Source: Anaerolineaceae bacterium UBA3924
GTDB lineage: Bacteria > Chloroflexota > Anaerolineae > Anaerolineales > Anaerolineaceae
Assembly: GCA_002385985.1 (NCBI GenBank)
Contig: DGEO01000049.1
Span: 1-43,160 of the forward strand
DNA length: 43,160 nt
Direction of reading: 5' to 3'
Shown here: one piece after another, positions 1 through 6,091 of the stretch
Layout of the letters: every line of letters begins with the position of its first letter
Numbering within the stretch: position 1 is the first letter of the stretch
Notes under the pieces: generated by a model
What the model saw: the letters and a program-made list of their open reading frames with translations, nothing else
What the model was told of the DNA's origin: nothing
Database searches by the model: none
Translations under genes and position numbers: made by a program

Positions 1-14
1 CCCCGCCACGAATA

Positions 15-39
15 AGACTCGCATTCGCGGGTCTTTTTT
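15..39 (+). terminator. Intrinsic terminator of an upstream gene
   Basis: Arms AGACTCGC (15-22) and GCGGGTCT (27-34) pair with one G-T wobble around a four-base loop and run straight into a T tract on the plus strand. It probably ends a gene lying before the window. From here to 246 I see no gene, only the -10-like element listed next. Confidence 0.7.
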
Positions 40-185
40 CTCCTCGGCCATATCATGTGCGGGTTCGAACCCCATAGCGAAGCGTATCTCGCCCTTCCCG
101 GTGCGGTTCCTGTTCATCAGCGAATCTGTCCCCCGCCGCGCGAGACCGCCCGTATCTGACCCCGCTGTCCTCGCCGGGAAGTGGC

Positions 186-191
186 TATAAT
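186..191 (+). promoter_or_regulatory. -10-like hexamer before the methyltransferase gene
   Basis: A perfect TATAAT lies 55 bases before the chosen GTG start. I find no convincing -35 hexamer at 16-18 bases, so only the -10 element is claimed. Confidence 0.4.
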
Positions 192-246
192 GTAGAGGAT
201 TCCCCGGGTGGAAACCTGCCCTCATGGGCATGAGAGAGGATGCGCA

Positions 247-945
247 GTGAAGAACCAGCAAAGCGCCAGCTTCGTACGCGCAGCGGTCATGCTGCTGATC
301 GGCCTGGTCCTCATCCCCCTGCTGCCGGTGCTGATCTCCGGCCGCCTAGGCTGGTGGCAGGTGTGGGTGCTGGCGGCCGTGGTGATTCTCTCCTTTCTGG
401 TCAGCCGCGCGGTGGCTGCCCGCAGGAACCCGGGCATCCTCGCCGAGCGCGCCAGTTACGGCCGGCACGAAAATGTGCAGCCCTGGGACAGATGGCTCTC
501 TCCGCTGACTGCCTTTGGCAGCGCCTTCATCCTGCTGGCCGCCGGGCTGGAGGCCCGCTTCAACGGCCCGGCCGGCTTCTCTTTCGCTGTGCAGGTGCCC
601 GGCATGGCATTGATCCTGTTCGGGTACGGGCTGGCCTCCTACGCGTTTGTCGAGAACGCCTTCTTTTCCGGAACCGTCCGCCTGCAAACCGAACGCGGCC
701 ACCATGTGATCTCCAGCGGGCCGTATGGATGGGTGCGCCATCCCGGCTACGCGGGCAGCCTGCTGGCCAGCCTGGGCATGCCGCTCTGGCTGGACTCAGC
801 CTGGTCCTTCCTCCCCGCCGCGGCGGTGGCGGCGCTGATCTTCCTCCGCACCCGCCTGGAGGACCGCTTCCTGCAGGAAAGCCTGCCCGGTTACCGCAAC
901 TACGCGCGGAAAGTCCGTTACCGGCTGCTGCCGGGGATCTGGTAA
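247..945 (+). CDS. Isoprenylcysteine carboxyl methyltransferase (ICMT)-family membrane protein
   Basis: This 232-residue polytopic membrane protein resembles the ICMT/phospholipid methyltransferase family, which transfers methyl groups from S-adenosylmethionine at the membrane. About five hydrophobic segments are visible. The C-terminal third carries the family core: GPYGWVRHPGYAG, where the R-H-P box belongs to the SAM site, then E-D-R-F-L and a final RYRLLPGIW. I chose the GTG at 247 because GAGAGGA sits a normal distance upstream; a GTG at 208 in the same frame has no such site. Bacterial members rarely have a known substrate, since prenylated CaaX proteins are absent, so the acceptor is unknown. 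The gene runs convergently into the next one with a 10-base gap. Confidence 0.85.
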   Translation: MKNQQSASFVRAAVMLLIGLVLIPLLPVLISGRLGWWQVWVLAAVVILSFLVSRAVAARRNPGILAERASYGRHENVQPWDRWLSPLTAFGSAFILLAAGLEARFNGPAGFSFAVQVPGMALILFGYGLASYAFVENAFFSGTVRLQTERGHHVISSGPYGWVRHPGYAGSLLASLGMPLWLDSAWSFLPAAAVAALIFLRTRLEDRFLQESLPGYRNYARKVRYRLLPGIW

Positions 946-955
946 CCGGCGGCCC

Positions 956-1615
956 CTACCCCAACGCCGCGACGCCGAAGATCCACAGTACCGTCGAGGC
1001 GAATACCAGCCACTCGACCAGCGGCAGCAGCCACACCCGCGGCCGGTCCGGGATCACCGCCAGAGGGTTGAGCGGGTCCTCCTCCGCGGGCCGTTCTGCC
1101 TTGCGGGGGCGGGGCCGGCGCAGCAGCAGCAGAAACGAGCTGTAGCTGAGCCCCGCGGCCAGGCTGAGCAGGTTGGCCGCCGGCGGCAGCACCGGAGTGC
1201 GCTGAGTAAAGATAGCCAGGGCGTAGAAAATCACCATGACCAGCCCGGCGCGGAAGTAAGTCATCGCCGCCCGGCCGTGGGCTTCCAGGTTGTTCATCGG
1301 GTACAGCCCCACCGCGGCCGCGCCCAGCGCCGCGACCACCCCGGCGGCTGTTCCCAGCCACCCCCACAGGCTCTGAAAGGCCATCCCCATGCCCACCATG
1401 AAGGGCACCAGCAGCATTCCCCCGGCCGTCAGGCCCATATTGAAGGCCCAGGCCGCCTGCGAGACGCCCACTTCGCCCAGCTCAGAGATGAAATGGTTGA
1501 GCGGCGAGTAGCGTTCGCCCTGCCGGCCGCAGTAGCGCAGCGCCGAATAGATCACCGCCAGAATGATCACACTGGTGCCCGCCAACCCGAACGCCGTCGC
1601 CGTCCTCGAAATCAA
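956..1615 (-). CDS. DUF998-like integral membrane protein, TTG start
   Basis: This is a roughly 219-residue protein with about six transmembrane helices. The N-terminal part has the NHFISELGE segment after the first helix, typical of DUF998 proteins, whose function is unknown. A basic, polar cytoplasmic stretch (RRPRPRKAERPAEEDP) precedes the last helix. I place the start at a TTG codon at 1615 because an unusually strong Shine-Dalgarno, GGAGGTGA (1620-1627), lies four bases upstream. An ATG at 1657 in the same frame would add 14 non-hydrophobic residues and has no good ribosome site. It is divergent from the P1 peptidase gene with about 150 bases between them. Confidence 0.75.
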   Translation of the reverse strand: MISRTATAFGLAGTSVIILAVIYSALRYCGRQGERYSPLNHFISELGEVGVSQAAWAFNMGLTAGGMLLVPFMVGMGMAFQSLWGWLGTAAGVVAALGAAAVGLYPMNNLEAHGRAAMTYFRAGLVMVIFYALAIFTQRTPVLPPAANLLSLAAGLSYSSFLLLLRRPRPRKAERPAEEDPLNPLAVIPDRPRVWLLPLVEWLVFASTVLWIFGVAALG

Positions 1616-1764
1616 GATGTCACCTCCGGGTGGAATGAGCGCGATGCTCTCCTTCATTATACCGGCGTCCTCGAGAGAACAGCTCACTCCCCGTGCACCC
1701 TTCCCCGGAATTACCCATCTGTCGGATAATGTAGATGCATCTCATACCACACAGGACCATGCCC

Positions 1765-2850
1765 ATGACCGAACAGCAGCGCTCCTCATCCCCCTCCCAG
1801 CGGGTCCGGTTCCGCTCCCTGGGGCTGACCCCGGGCATCCTCCCCACCGGGCCGCTGAACGCCATCACCGACGTGCCAGGCGTGCGCGTCGGGCACTTCA
1901 CCCTGATCGAAGGGGCCGACGTCCGCACCGGTGCCACCGCCATCCTCCCCCACGGAGGGAACATCTTTCAGGAGAAGGTCCCGGCGGGGCTGGCGGTCGG
2001 CAACGGCTACGGCAAGCTGACCGGCGCAACCCAGCTGATGGAGCTGGGCGAACTGGAGACACCCATCCTGCTGACCAACACCCTTGCCGCTCCCCGCGCG
2101 GCGGAAGCGCTGATCGAGTACACCCTCTCACAGCCGGGGAATGAAGCGGTCACCTCAGTCAACCCGGTGGTCGGCGAAACCAACGACGGCTGGCTGAACA
2201 ACATCCGCCTGCGCCGCCTGAAGGTGGAGAACTTCCTGGCAGCCATCGAATCCGCCCGCGAAGGCGAGGTGGCCGAAGGCGCGGTCGGGGCGGGCACTGG
2301 CACGGTGGCCTTTGGCTGGAAGGGCGGCATCGGCACCAGCTCCCGCACCCTGCCGCAGTCGCTGGGCGGTTACACCGTGGGCGCGCTGGTGCAGACCAAC
2401 TTCGGCGGCGTGCTGCAGATGGCCGGCATCCCGGTCGGGCAGGCGCTGGGGCAGTACTACCTGAGGGATGAGCTGGATCAAAGCGCGGACGGCTCGATCA
2501 TGATCGTGCTGGCAACCGACGCGCCGCTCTCGGACCGCAGCCTGACGCGCCTGGCCCGGCGCGCGCTGGCCGGGTTGGCCCGCACCGGCGCGGCCTTCTC
2601 CGGCGGCTCGGGCGATTACGCCCTGGCCTTCTCCACCGCCGAGGCGGTCCGCCGCACCCCCGCCAGGCGGGAGAGGCCGTCGCAGTACCTGGAGGTGCCC
2701 AACGCGCTGATGTCGCCGCTGTTCCTGGCGGCCATCGAAGCCACCGAGGAGGCCATTTATAATTCTCTGTGCATGGCCGAGACCACCAGCGGTTACCGCG
2801 GCACGATGGAGGCCCTGCCGCTCGAGCGGGTCCAGGCGCTCATCCAGTAG
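1765..2850 (+). CDS. P1 family (DmpA/S58) N-terminal-nucleophile aminopeptidase
   Basis: This 361-residue protein belongs to the DmpA/BapA group, which cleaves itself into alpha and beta chains and then uses the new N-terminal serine to remove D-, L- or beta-amino acids from peptides. The N-terminal ITDVPGVRVGH and ETNDGWLNN segments are family hallmarks. The self-cleavage site is the Gly-Ser step in the segment ADGSIMIVLATDAPL; by my count the nucleophile is Ser244. Length is typical. I prefer the ATG at 1765 because ACAGGA lies eight bases upstream; ATGs at 1735 and 1759 are alternatives. A GATAAT -10-like element is at 1725-1730. Substrate specificity cannot be read from sequence. It is followed after 53 bases by the dehydrogenase gene and may be cotranscribed with it. 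Confidence 0.9.
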   Translation: MTEQQRSSSPSQRVRFRSLGLTPGILPTGPLNAITDVPGVRVGHFTLIEGADVRTGATAILPHGGNIFQEKVPAGLAVGNGYGKLTGATQLMELGELETPILLTNTLAAPRAAEALIEYTLSQPGNEAVTSVNPVVGETNDGWLNNIRLRRLKVENFLAAIESAREGEVAEGAVGAGTGTVAFGWKGGIGTSSRTLPQSLGGYTVGALVQTNFGGVLQMAGIPVGQALGQYYLRDELDQSADGSIMIVLATDAPLSDRSLTRLARRALAGLARTGAAFSGGSGDYALAFSTAEAVRRTPARRERPSQYLEVPNALMSPLFLAAIEATEEAIYNSLCMAETTSGYRGTMEALPLERVQALIQ

Positions 2851-2903
2851 AGCCGCGCCGATCAGCAGCAGTCACACTTTACACCGGAGGCAAATACCGG
2901 ATC

Positions 2904-3797
2904 ATGACCTACGACCTGACCGGAAAAACCATTATCGTCACCGGAGCGAACTCCGGCATCGGCCTGTCGGCCGCCATCCAGCTGGCCCGGCTGGGCGCGA
3001 ACGTGATCATGGCCTGCCGCTCCGCCGAACGGGGCGAAGCCGCCCTGGAGCAGGCCCGCCATCAGTCCGGCAGCAGCCGGATCGAGCTGATGCTGGTGGA
3101 CATGGCCTCACAGCGCTCCATTCGCCAGTTCGCCGCCGCGTTTCTCGAAGCCCATCCCCGGCTGGACGTGCTCATACACAACGCCGCCAACTTCGACCTC
3201 TCGCTCAAGACGCCGGTCCTGACCGAAGACGGCATCGAGACCATCTTCGCCACCAACCATGTCGGCCCCTTCCTGCTGACCTGCCTGCTGCTCGACCGAC
3301 TGAAAGCCAGCGCCCCCGCCCGCATCCTCACGGTGGCCTCCAAAGGGCTGACCGCCTACCCGTTTCTGGACATCGAGTTCGACAACCTGAACGGCGAGCG
3401 CAAATTCAGCCCGCAGCACGCCTACTACCATTCCAAGCTGGCGCAGATCATGTTCAACCGCGAGCTGGCCCGGCGGCTGGAAGGAACCGGGGTGACGGTG
3501 AACTGCGTTCAGGTGGGGAACGTCGCCATCCCCGATGAGCGCCTGGGTCACCTGCCCGGCTGGATGCGCCGGCTGTACGCCCTCAAGCGTCGCATGGCCA
3601 TCACCCCCGAACGAATGGCCGAGACCTACGTCTTCCTGGCCGCCGACCCGGCCGTGCAGTCCATCAGCGGCGCCTGCTGGGACGAAAACCGGCGCCAGGT
3701 CAGCCCCATTCGCAGCGCCGATAATCAACAGACCTGGCTGCGCCTGTGGCAGGTGAGCAGGCAACTGGCCGGCCTGGCGGAGGGGACGGAGGCCTGA
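2904..3797 (+). CDS. Short-chain dehydrogenase/reductase (SDR), retinol-dehydrogenase-like
   Basis: This 297-residue cytosolic oxidoreductase has a Rossmann fold. The N-terminal VTGANSGIG binds the cofactor, and R in MACRSAE after beta-2 suggests NADP(H). HNAANF stands where NNAG usually lies, S is in TVASKG, and the catalytic pair is in YYHSK. The overall pattern matches the retinol dehydrogenase/WWOX-like classical SDRs. A C-terminal extension with paired Trp residues ends the protein. The ATG at 2904 has GGAGG about 13 bases upstream; the same reading frame extends further upstream but overlaps the peptidase gene and shows no family similarity there. The substrate is unknown. Confidence 0.9.
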   Translation: MTYDLTGKTIIVTGANSGIGLSAAIQLARLGANVIMACRSAERGEAALEQARHQSGSSRIELMLVDMASQRSIRQFAAAFLEAHPRLDVLIHNAANFDLSLKTPVLTEDGIETIFATNHVGPFLLTCLLLDRLKASAPARILTVASKGLTAYPFLDIEFDNLNGERKFSPQHAYYHSKLAQIMFNRELARRLEGTGVTVNCVQVGNVAIPDERLGHLPGWMRRLYALKRRMAITPERMAETYVFLAADPAVQSISGACWDENRRQVSPIRSADNQQTWLRLWQVSRQLAGLAEGTEA

Positions 3798-3931
3798 CCC
3801 TCTGCCTCCCGGGCCAGATCCCGCCAGCATACTGTATCATGAGTGCACACTCCTGCCCCGCGGGGCGGCGTATGAGGGGGACATCCATCAGCCATCCCGG
3901 CCTTCCCCTGTCAACTAACCGGGAGGTACTC

Positions 3932-4333
3932 ATGAATTCTGACTCCACCCCTGTTCAGCAGCTGCGTGTGGCCCTGACCACCGCCGACTTCCAGCGGCTG
4001 CTCGATTTCTACACCGCCGGCCTGGGCCTGGAGCCGGCCGAGCTGTGGACCACCGAGACCACCCACGGCGCGCTGATCGACATGGGCCGCGGCACGCTGG
4101 AGGTGTTCGACGAAGGCCACGCCGCCGAGGTCGACCGCATCGAGGTCGGCCGGCGGGTCAGCGGACCGGTGCGCCTGGCCCTGCAGGTGCCCGACCTGGA
4201 CGCCGCGCTGGCCCGCCTGACCGCCCGCGGCGCGAAGCTGGTCAGCGGGCCGGTGACCACCCCCTGGGGTGACCGCAATGCCCGCCTGGAAGACCCGGAC
4301 GGCCTGCAGGTCACCCTGTTCCAGGCGGGCTGA
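3932..4333 (+). CDS. VOC superfamily (glyoxalase/bleomycin resistance-like) protein
   Basis: This 133-residue protein has the beta-alpha-beta-beta-beta pattern of the vicinal oxygen chelate fold. LRVALTTADFQRLLDFYTAGLGLEP forms the first half, and the second half ends WGDRNARLEDPDGLQVTLFQ, the usual metal-site region with D-P-D-G. The start is well supported by GGGAGG at 3921-3926. Members include glyoxalases, extradiol dioxygenases and drug-binding proteins, and the sequence does not separate these. A 134-base gap follows the dehydrogenase gene and contains a TATCAT -10-like sequence near 3835. The gene converges on the lyase gene with 17 bases between them. Confidence 0.85.
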   Translation: MNSDSTPVQQLRVALTTADFQRLLDFYTAGLGLEPAELWTTETTHGALIDMGRGTLEVFDEGHAAEVDRIEVGRRVSGPVRLALQVPDLDAALARLTARGAKLVSGPVTTPWGDRNARLEDPDGLQVTLFQAG

Positions 4334-4350
4334 GCGCGGTTCTCTGCAGC

Positions 4351-5796
4351 CTAGCAGTCTTCCCCGAAGTCGGCGGCGAAAGCGCGGGCCAGTTCTGCCC
4401 CCCAGTCTCCATCGGGGGCCAGGCGGCCGAAGAAGAAGCGCAATACAGGCGGCTGCTCGACAAAGCGCAGCCCGCCGATCAGCTCACGGTGCGCGAACAG
4501 CCAGGCCAGCCGGTCAACGGCGTACTCAATGTGCGAGAGCGTGTACGTGCGCCGCGGCACCGCCAGGCGCAGCAGCTCCATATCGGCCAGTACGTCCGCG
4601 CCCGACGGGTCCGGATCGGTCGAAAGGGTACCTCGCTCCATGCCGCGCACGCCCGAGGCAATGTAGAACGCCGCAGCCAGCGCCCCGGCCGGGTAGGCGC
4701 TCTGCGGCACATGCAGCAGGAAGCGGCGCGCGTCCACATGGCAGGCCAGCCCGCCTGCAGGTGTGACCACCGGCACCCCGGCCTCTTCCAGCCGGGCGAC
4801 GAAGTGCTCCACAAAATCCGCTCCGCTTGAGGCCACCGCCGGATCGACCATCTCGCGCAGTCCCACCGCCATGGCTTCGATCTCCTTCGTGGACATGCCC
4901 CCGTAAGTGGAAAAACCCTCGTACACGGGCAGCCAGGGCAGGATGCGCTCGTAAAGCGCCCGGTCGTTGGTGGCGATCAACCCGCCGCGCGCCGCCGCGC
5001 TCTTCCGCCCGGACATGTAGAACAGGTCAACCTGGCTCATCATGACGCGCAGCACCTCCTGCAGAGTCGCTCCGGCCAAGTCCGGCTCGCGCTGCTGGAT
5101 GAAGTAGGCGTTTTCCGAGATCAGGCTGCCGTCAAAAACGAGCGGGATACCGAGCGCTGCCGCCCGCGCCTTCACCTGGCGCAAATTTTCCAGCGAGAAG
5201 GGCTGCCCGCCGATCAAATTGGTGGTGGCTTCCATGCGCACAAAGGCGATCCGCTCCGTCCCGTACTCGTGCACGGCCAGGTCGAAGCGCTCCAGGTCCA
5301 GGTTGCCTTTGAAGGGGCAGCTGCTCGCCGTCTCGAGCGCCTCATCGCCGAACACCTCTACCACCTTTCCGCCGGCCAGGTCGACGTGCGCCTTCGTGGT
5401 GGTGAAGTGGTAGTTCATCAGCACCACGTCCCCGGGCTTGACCAGCGCTTTGACAATCAGGTGCTCTGCCGCCCGGCCCTGGTGAACCGGCAGCACGTAA
5501 CGGAAGCCCAGCACCTCGCGCACGGCTTCAGCCAGGCGGAAGAAGCTCTCGGAGCCGGCGTAGGCGTCATCTGCAGTCATCATAGCAGCCAGCTGATTAT
5601 CCGACATGGCGTTGGTCCCGCTGTCGGTGAGCATGTCCAGGAACACGTCCTGGCTGCGCAGCAGGAAGGTGTTGTACCCGGCCTCCTCGATGGCCCGCAG
5701 GCGCCGGCGCAGCGGGGGAAGGCAGGTCGGCTGCACAATCTTGATTTTGTGCATTTCCAGAGGGAGGGTCTTACCGTTGGACAGCTTGATCTTCAT
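4351..5796 (-). CDS. PLP-dependent beta-eliminating lyase, tyrosine phenol-lyase/tryptophanase family, closer to TPL at diagnostic positions
   Basis: This 481-residue fold-type I PLP enzyme should split an aromatic amino acid into the ring compound, pyruvate and ammonia. Visible family landmarks are LTDSGTNAM, DDAYAGSES, HQGRAAE, Asn193 in NLIGGQP, Asp222 that would contact the PLP ring nitrogen, and Lys265 in MSGRK, the Schiff-base lysine. Three positions that separate tyrosine phenol-lyase from tryptophanase agree with TPL: Phe131-Thr132 in HFTTT, Arg388 in GMERG and Phe454 in LRFFF. Against plain TPL function, the arginine shortly after the PLP aspartate (D-x-x-R in both enzymes) is Leu225 here, and the C terminus is about 20 residues longer. 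AAGGAG precedes the ATG. The gene has a long leader with an apparent Tyr-codon attenuator. Family is sure; substrate is not. Confidence 0.85.
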   Translation of the reverse strand: MKIKLSNGKTLPLEMHKIKIVQPTCLPPLRRRLRAIEEAGYNTFLLRSQDVFLDMLTDSGTNAMSDNQLAAMMTADDAYAGSESFFRLAEAVREVLGFRYVLPVHQGRAAEHLIVKALVKPGDVVLMNYHFTTTKAHVDLAGGKVVEVFGDEALETASSCPFKGNLDLERFDLAVHEYGTERIAFVRMEATTNLIGGQPFSLENLRQVKARAAALGIPLVFDGSLISENAYFIQQREPDLAGATLQEVLRVMMSQVDLFYMSGRKSAAARGGLIATNDRALYERILPWLPVYEGFSTYGGMSTKEIEAMAVGLREMVDPAVASSGADFVEHFVARLEEAGVPVVTPAGGLACHVDARRFLLHVPQSAYPAGALAAAFYIASGVRGMERGTLSTDPDPSGADVLADMELLRLAVPRRTYTLSHIEYAVDRLAWLFAHRELIGGLRFVEQPPVLRFFFGRLAPDGDWGAELARAFAADFGEDC

Positions 5797-5831
5797 CTTC
5801 TACTCCTTAACGACGGGCTGGAATTAAAGCA

Positions 5832-5858
5832 GTATCCCTCCCGGACTGGGAAGGATAC
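5832..5858 (-). promoter_or_regulatory. Stable hairpin in the lyase leader, downstream of the attenuator
   Basis: GTATCC-rich arms of 11 bases (one G-T pair) close a five-base loop. It lies between the terminator-like hairpin and the ribosome-binding site AAGGAG. There is no T tract after it, so it is not a terminator. It could protect the mRNA or take part in alternative pairing with the pyrimidine-rich leader region. Its role is unknown. Confidence 0.55.
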
Positions 5859-5860
5859 GT

Positions 5861-5907
5861 AAAAGGGCCATTACCGGCGTCCGCGTTCAGACGCCAGCAA
5901 TGGCCCT
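5861..5907 (-). terminator. Terminator-like hairpin (attenuator candidate) in the lyase leader
   Basis: On the minus strand, AGGGCCATT and AATGGCCCT form a perfect 9-bp outer stem. A 6-bp GGCGTC/GACGCC inner stem follows after three poorly matched positions, and the 3' side runs into TTTT. It begins at the stop codon of the Tyr-rich leader ORF and lies 65 bases before the lyase ATG. A separate strong terminator already closes the upstream operon at 6045-6070, so this one is well placed to control the lyase itself. Confidence 0.65.
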
Positions 5908-5968
5908 AAAGATAATAATACTCAGGGGAAATCAGGGAAAGAAGGGGAAGGCGGAGAGGTAATTCCAT
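5906..5968 (-). CDS. Putative 20-residue leader peptide ending Tyr-Tyr-Tyr-Leu
   Basis: An ATG at 5968 opens 20 codons rich in Leu and Pro. They end with S-P-E-Y-Y-Y-L (three consecutive TAT codons at 5912-5920) and a TAG at 5906-5908, which is also the first part of the terminator-like hairpin. An in-frame TAG sits directly before the ATG, so the ORF cannot be longer. The ribosome site is weak (GGTAGAG about 10 bases upstream). The ORF begins about 20 bases after the start point expected from the promoter at 5993-6021. The proposed role is sensing tyrosine or charged tRNA-Tyr for the downstream lyase. The alternative is that the TATTATTAT stretch is just an AT-rich spacer or a -10 element. 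Confidence 0.5.
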   Translation of the reverse strand: MELPLRLPLLSLISPEYYYL

Positions 5969-5992
5969 CTAGGCTCTACCGTGGATGGACTG

Positions 5993-6021
5993 AGTGTATC
6001 ACGCCGTTTCCAGGTTTTCAA
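5993..6021 (-). promoter_or_regulatory. Sigma70-like promoter of the lyase leader
   Basis: TTGAAA (6016-6021) and TACACT (5993-5998) are separated by 17 bases on the minus strand. Transcription would start near 5986, giving a leader of about 190 bases that contains the Tyr-rich ORF and both hairpins. It lies just past the terminator of the preceding operon. Confidence 0.55.
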
Positions 6022-6044
6022 GACATATCCTCTTCGCTACGAAC

Positions 6045-6070
6045 AAAAACCCGCGGCCGGGGCCGCGGGT
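6045..6070 (-). terminator. Strong intrinsic terminator of the four-gene surface operon
   Basis: Arms ACCCGCGGCC (6049-6058) and GGCCGCGGGT (6061-6070) are perfectly complementary and are followed on the minus strand by TTTTT. It lies 21 bases after the stop codon of the RCC1-like gene. Confidence 0.9.
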
Positions 6071-6091
6071 TCGTTCGATCAGGTTGTTCTT

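Noticed and set aside
57..80. GGGTTCGAACCCC resembles a tRNA T-arm
   Set aside because: The outer two pairs of the arm do not match, and no acceptor, D or anticodon stem can be built in the preceding 70 bases, which instead hold an intrinsic terminator.
5911..5920. TATTATTAT as the -10 element of the lyase promoter
   Set aside because: No -35-like hexamer lies 16-18 bases upstream, and transcription would then start inside the terminator hairpin. A better promoter exists at 5993-6021. Kept as the main alternative to the leader-peptide reading.
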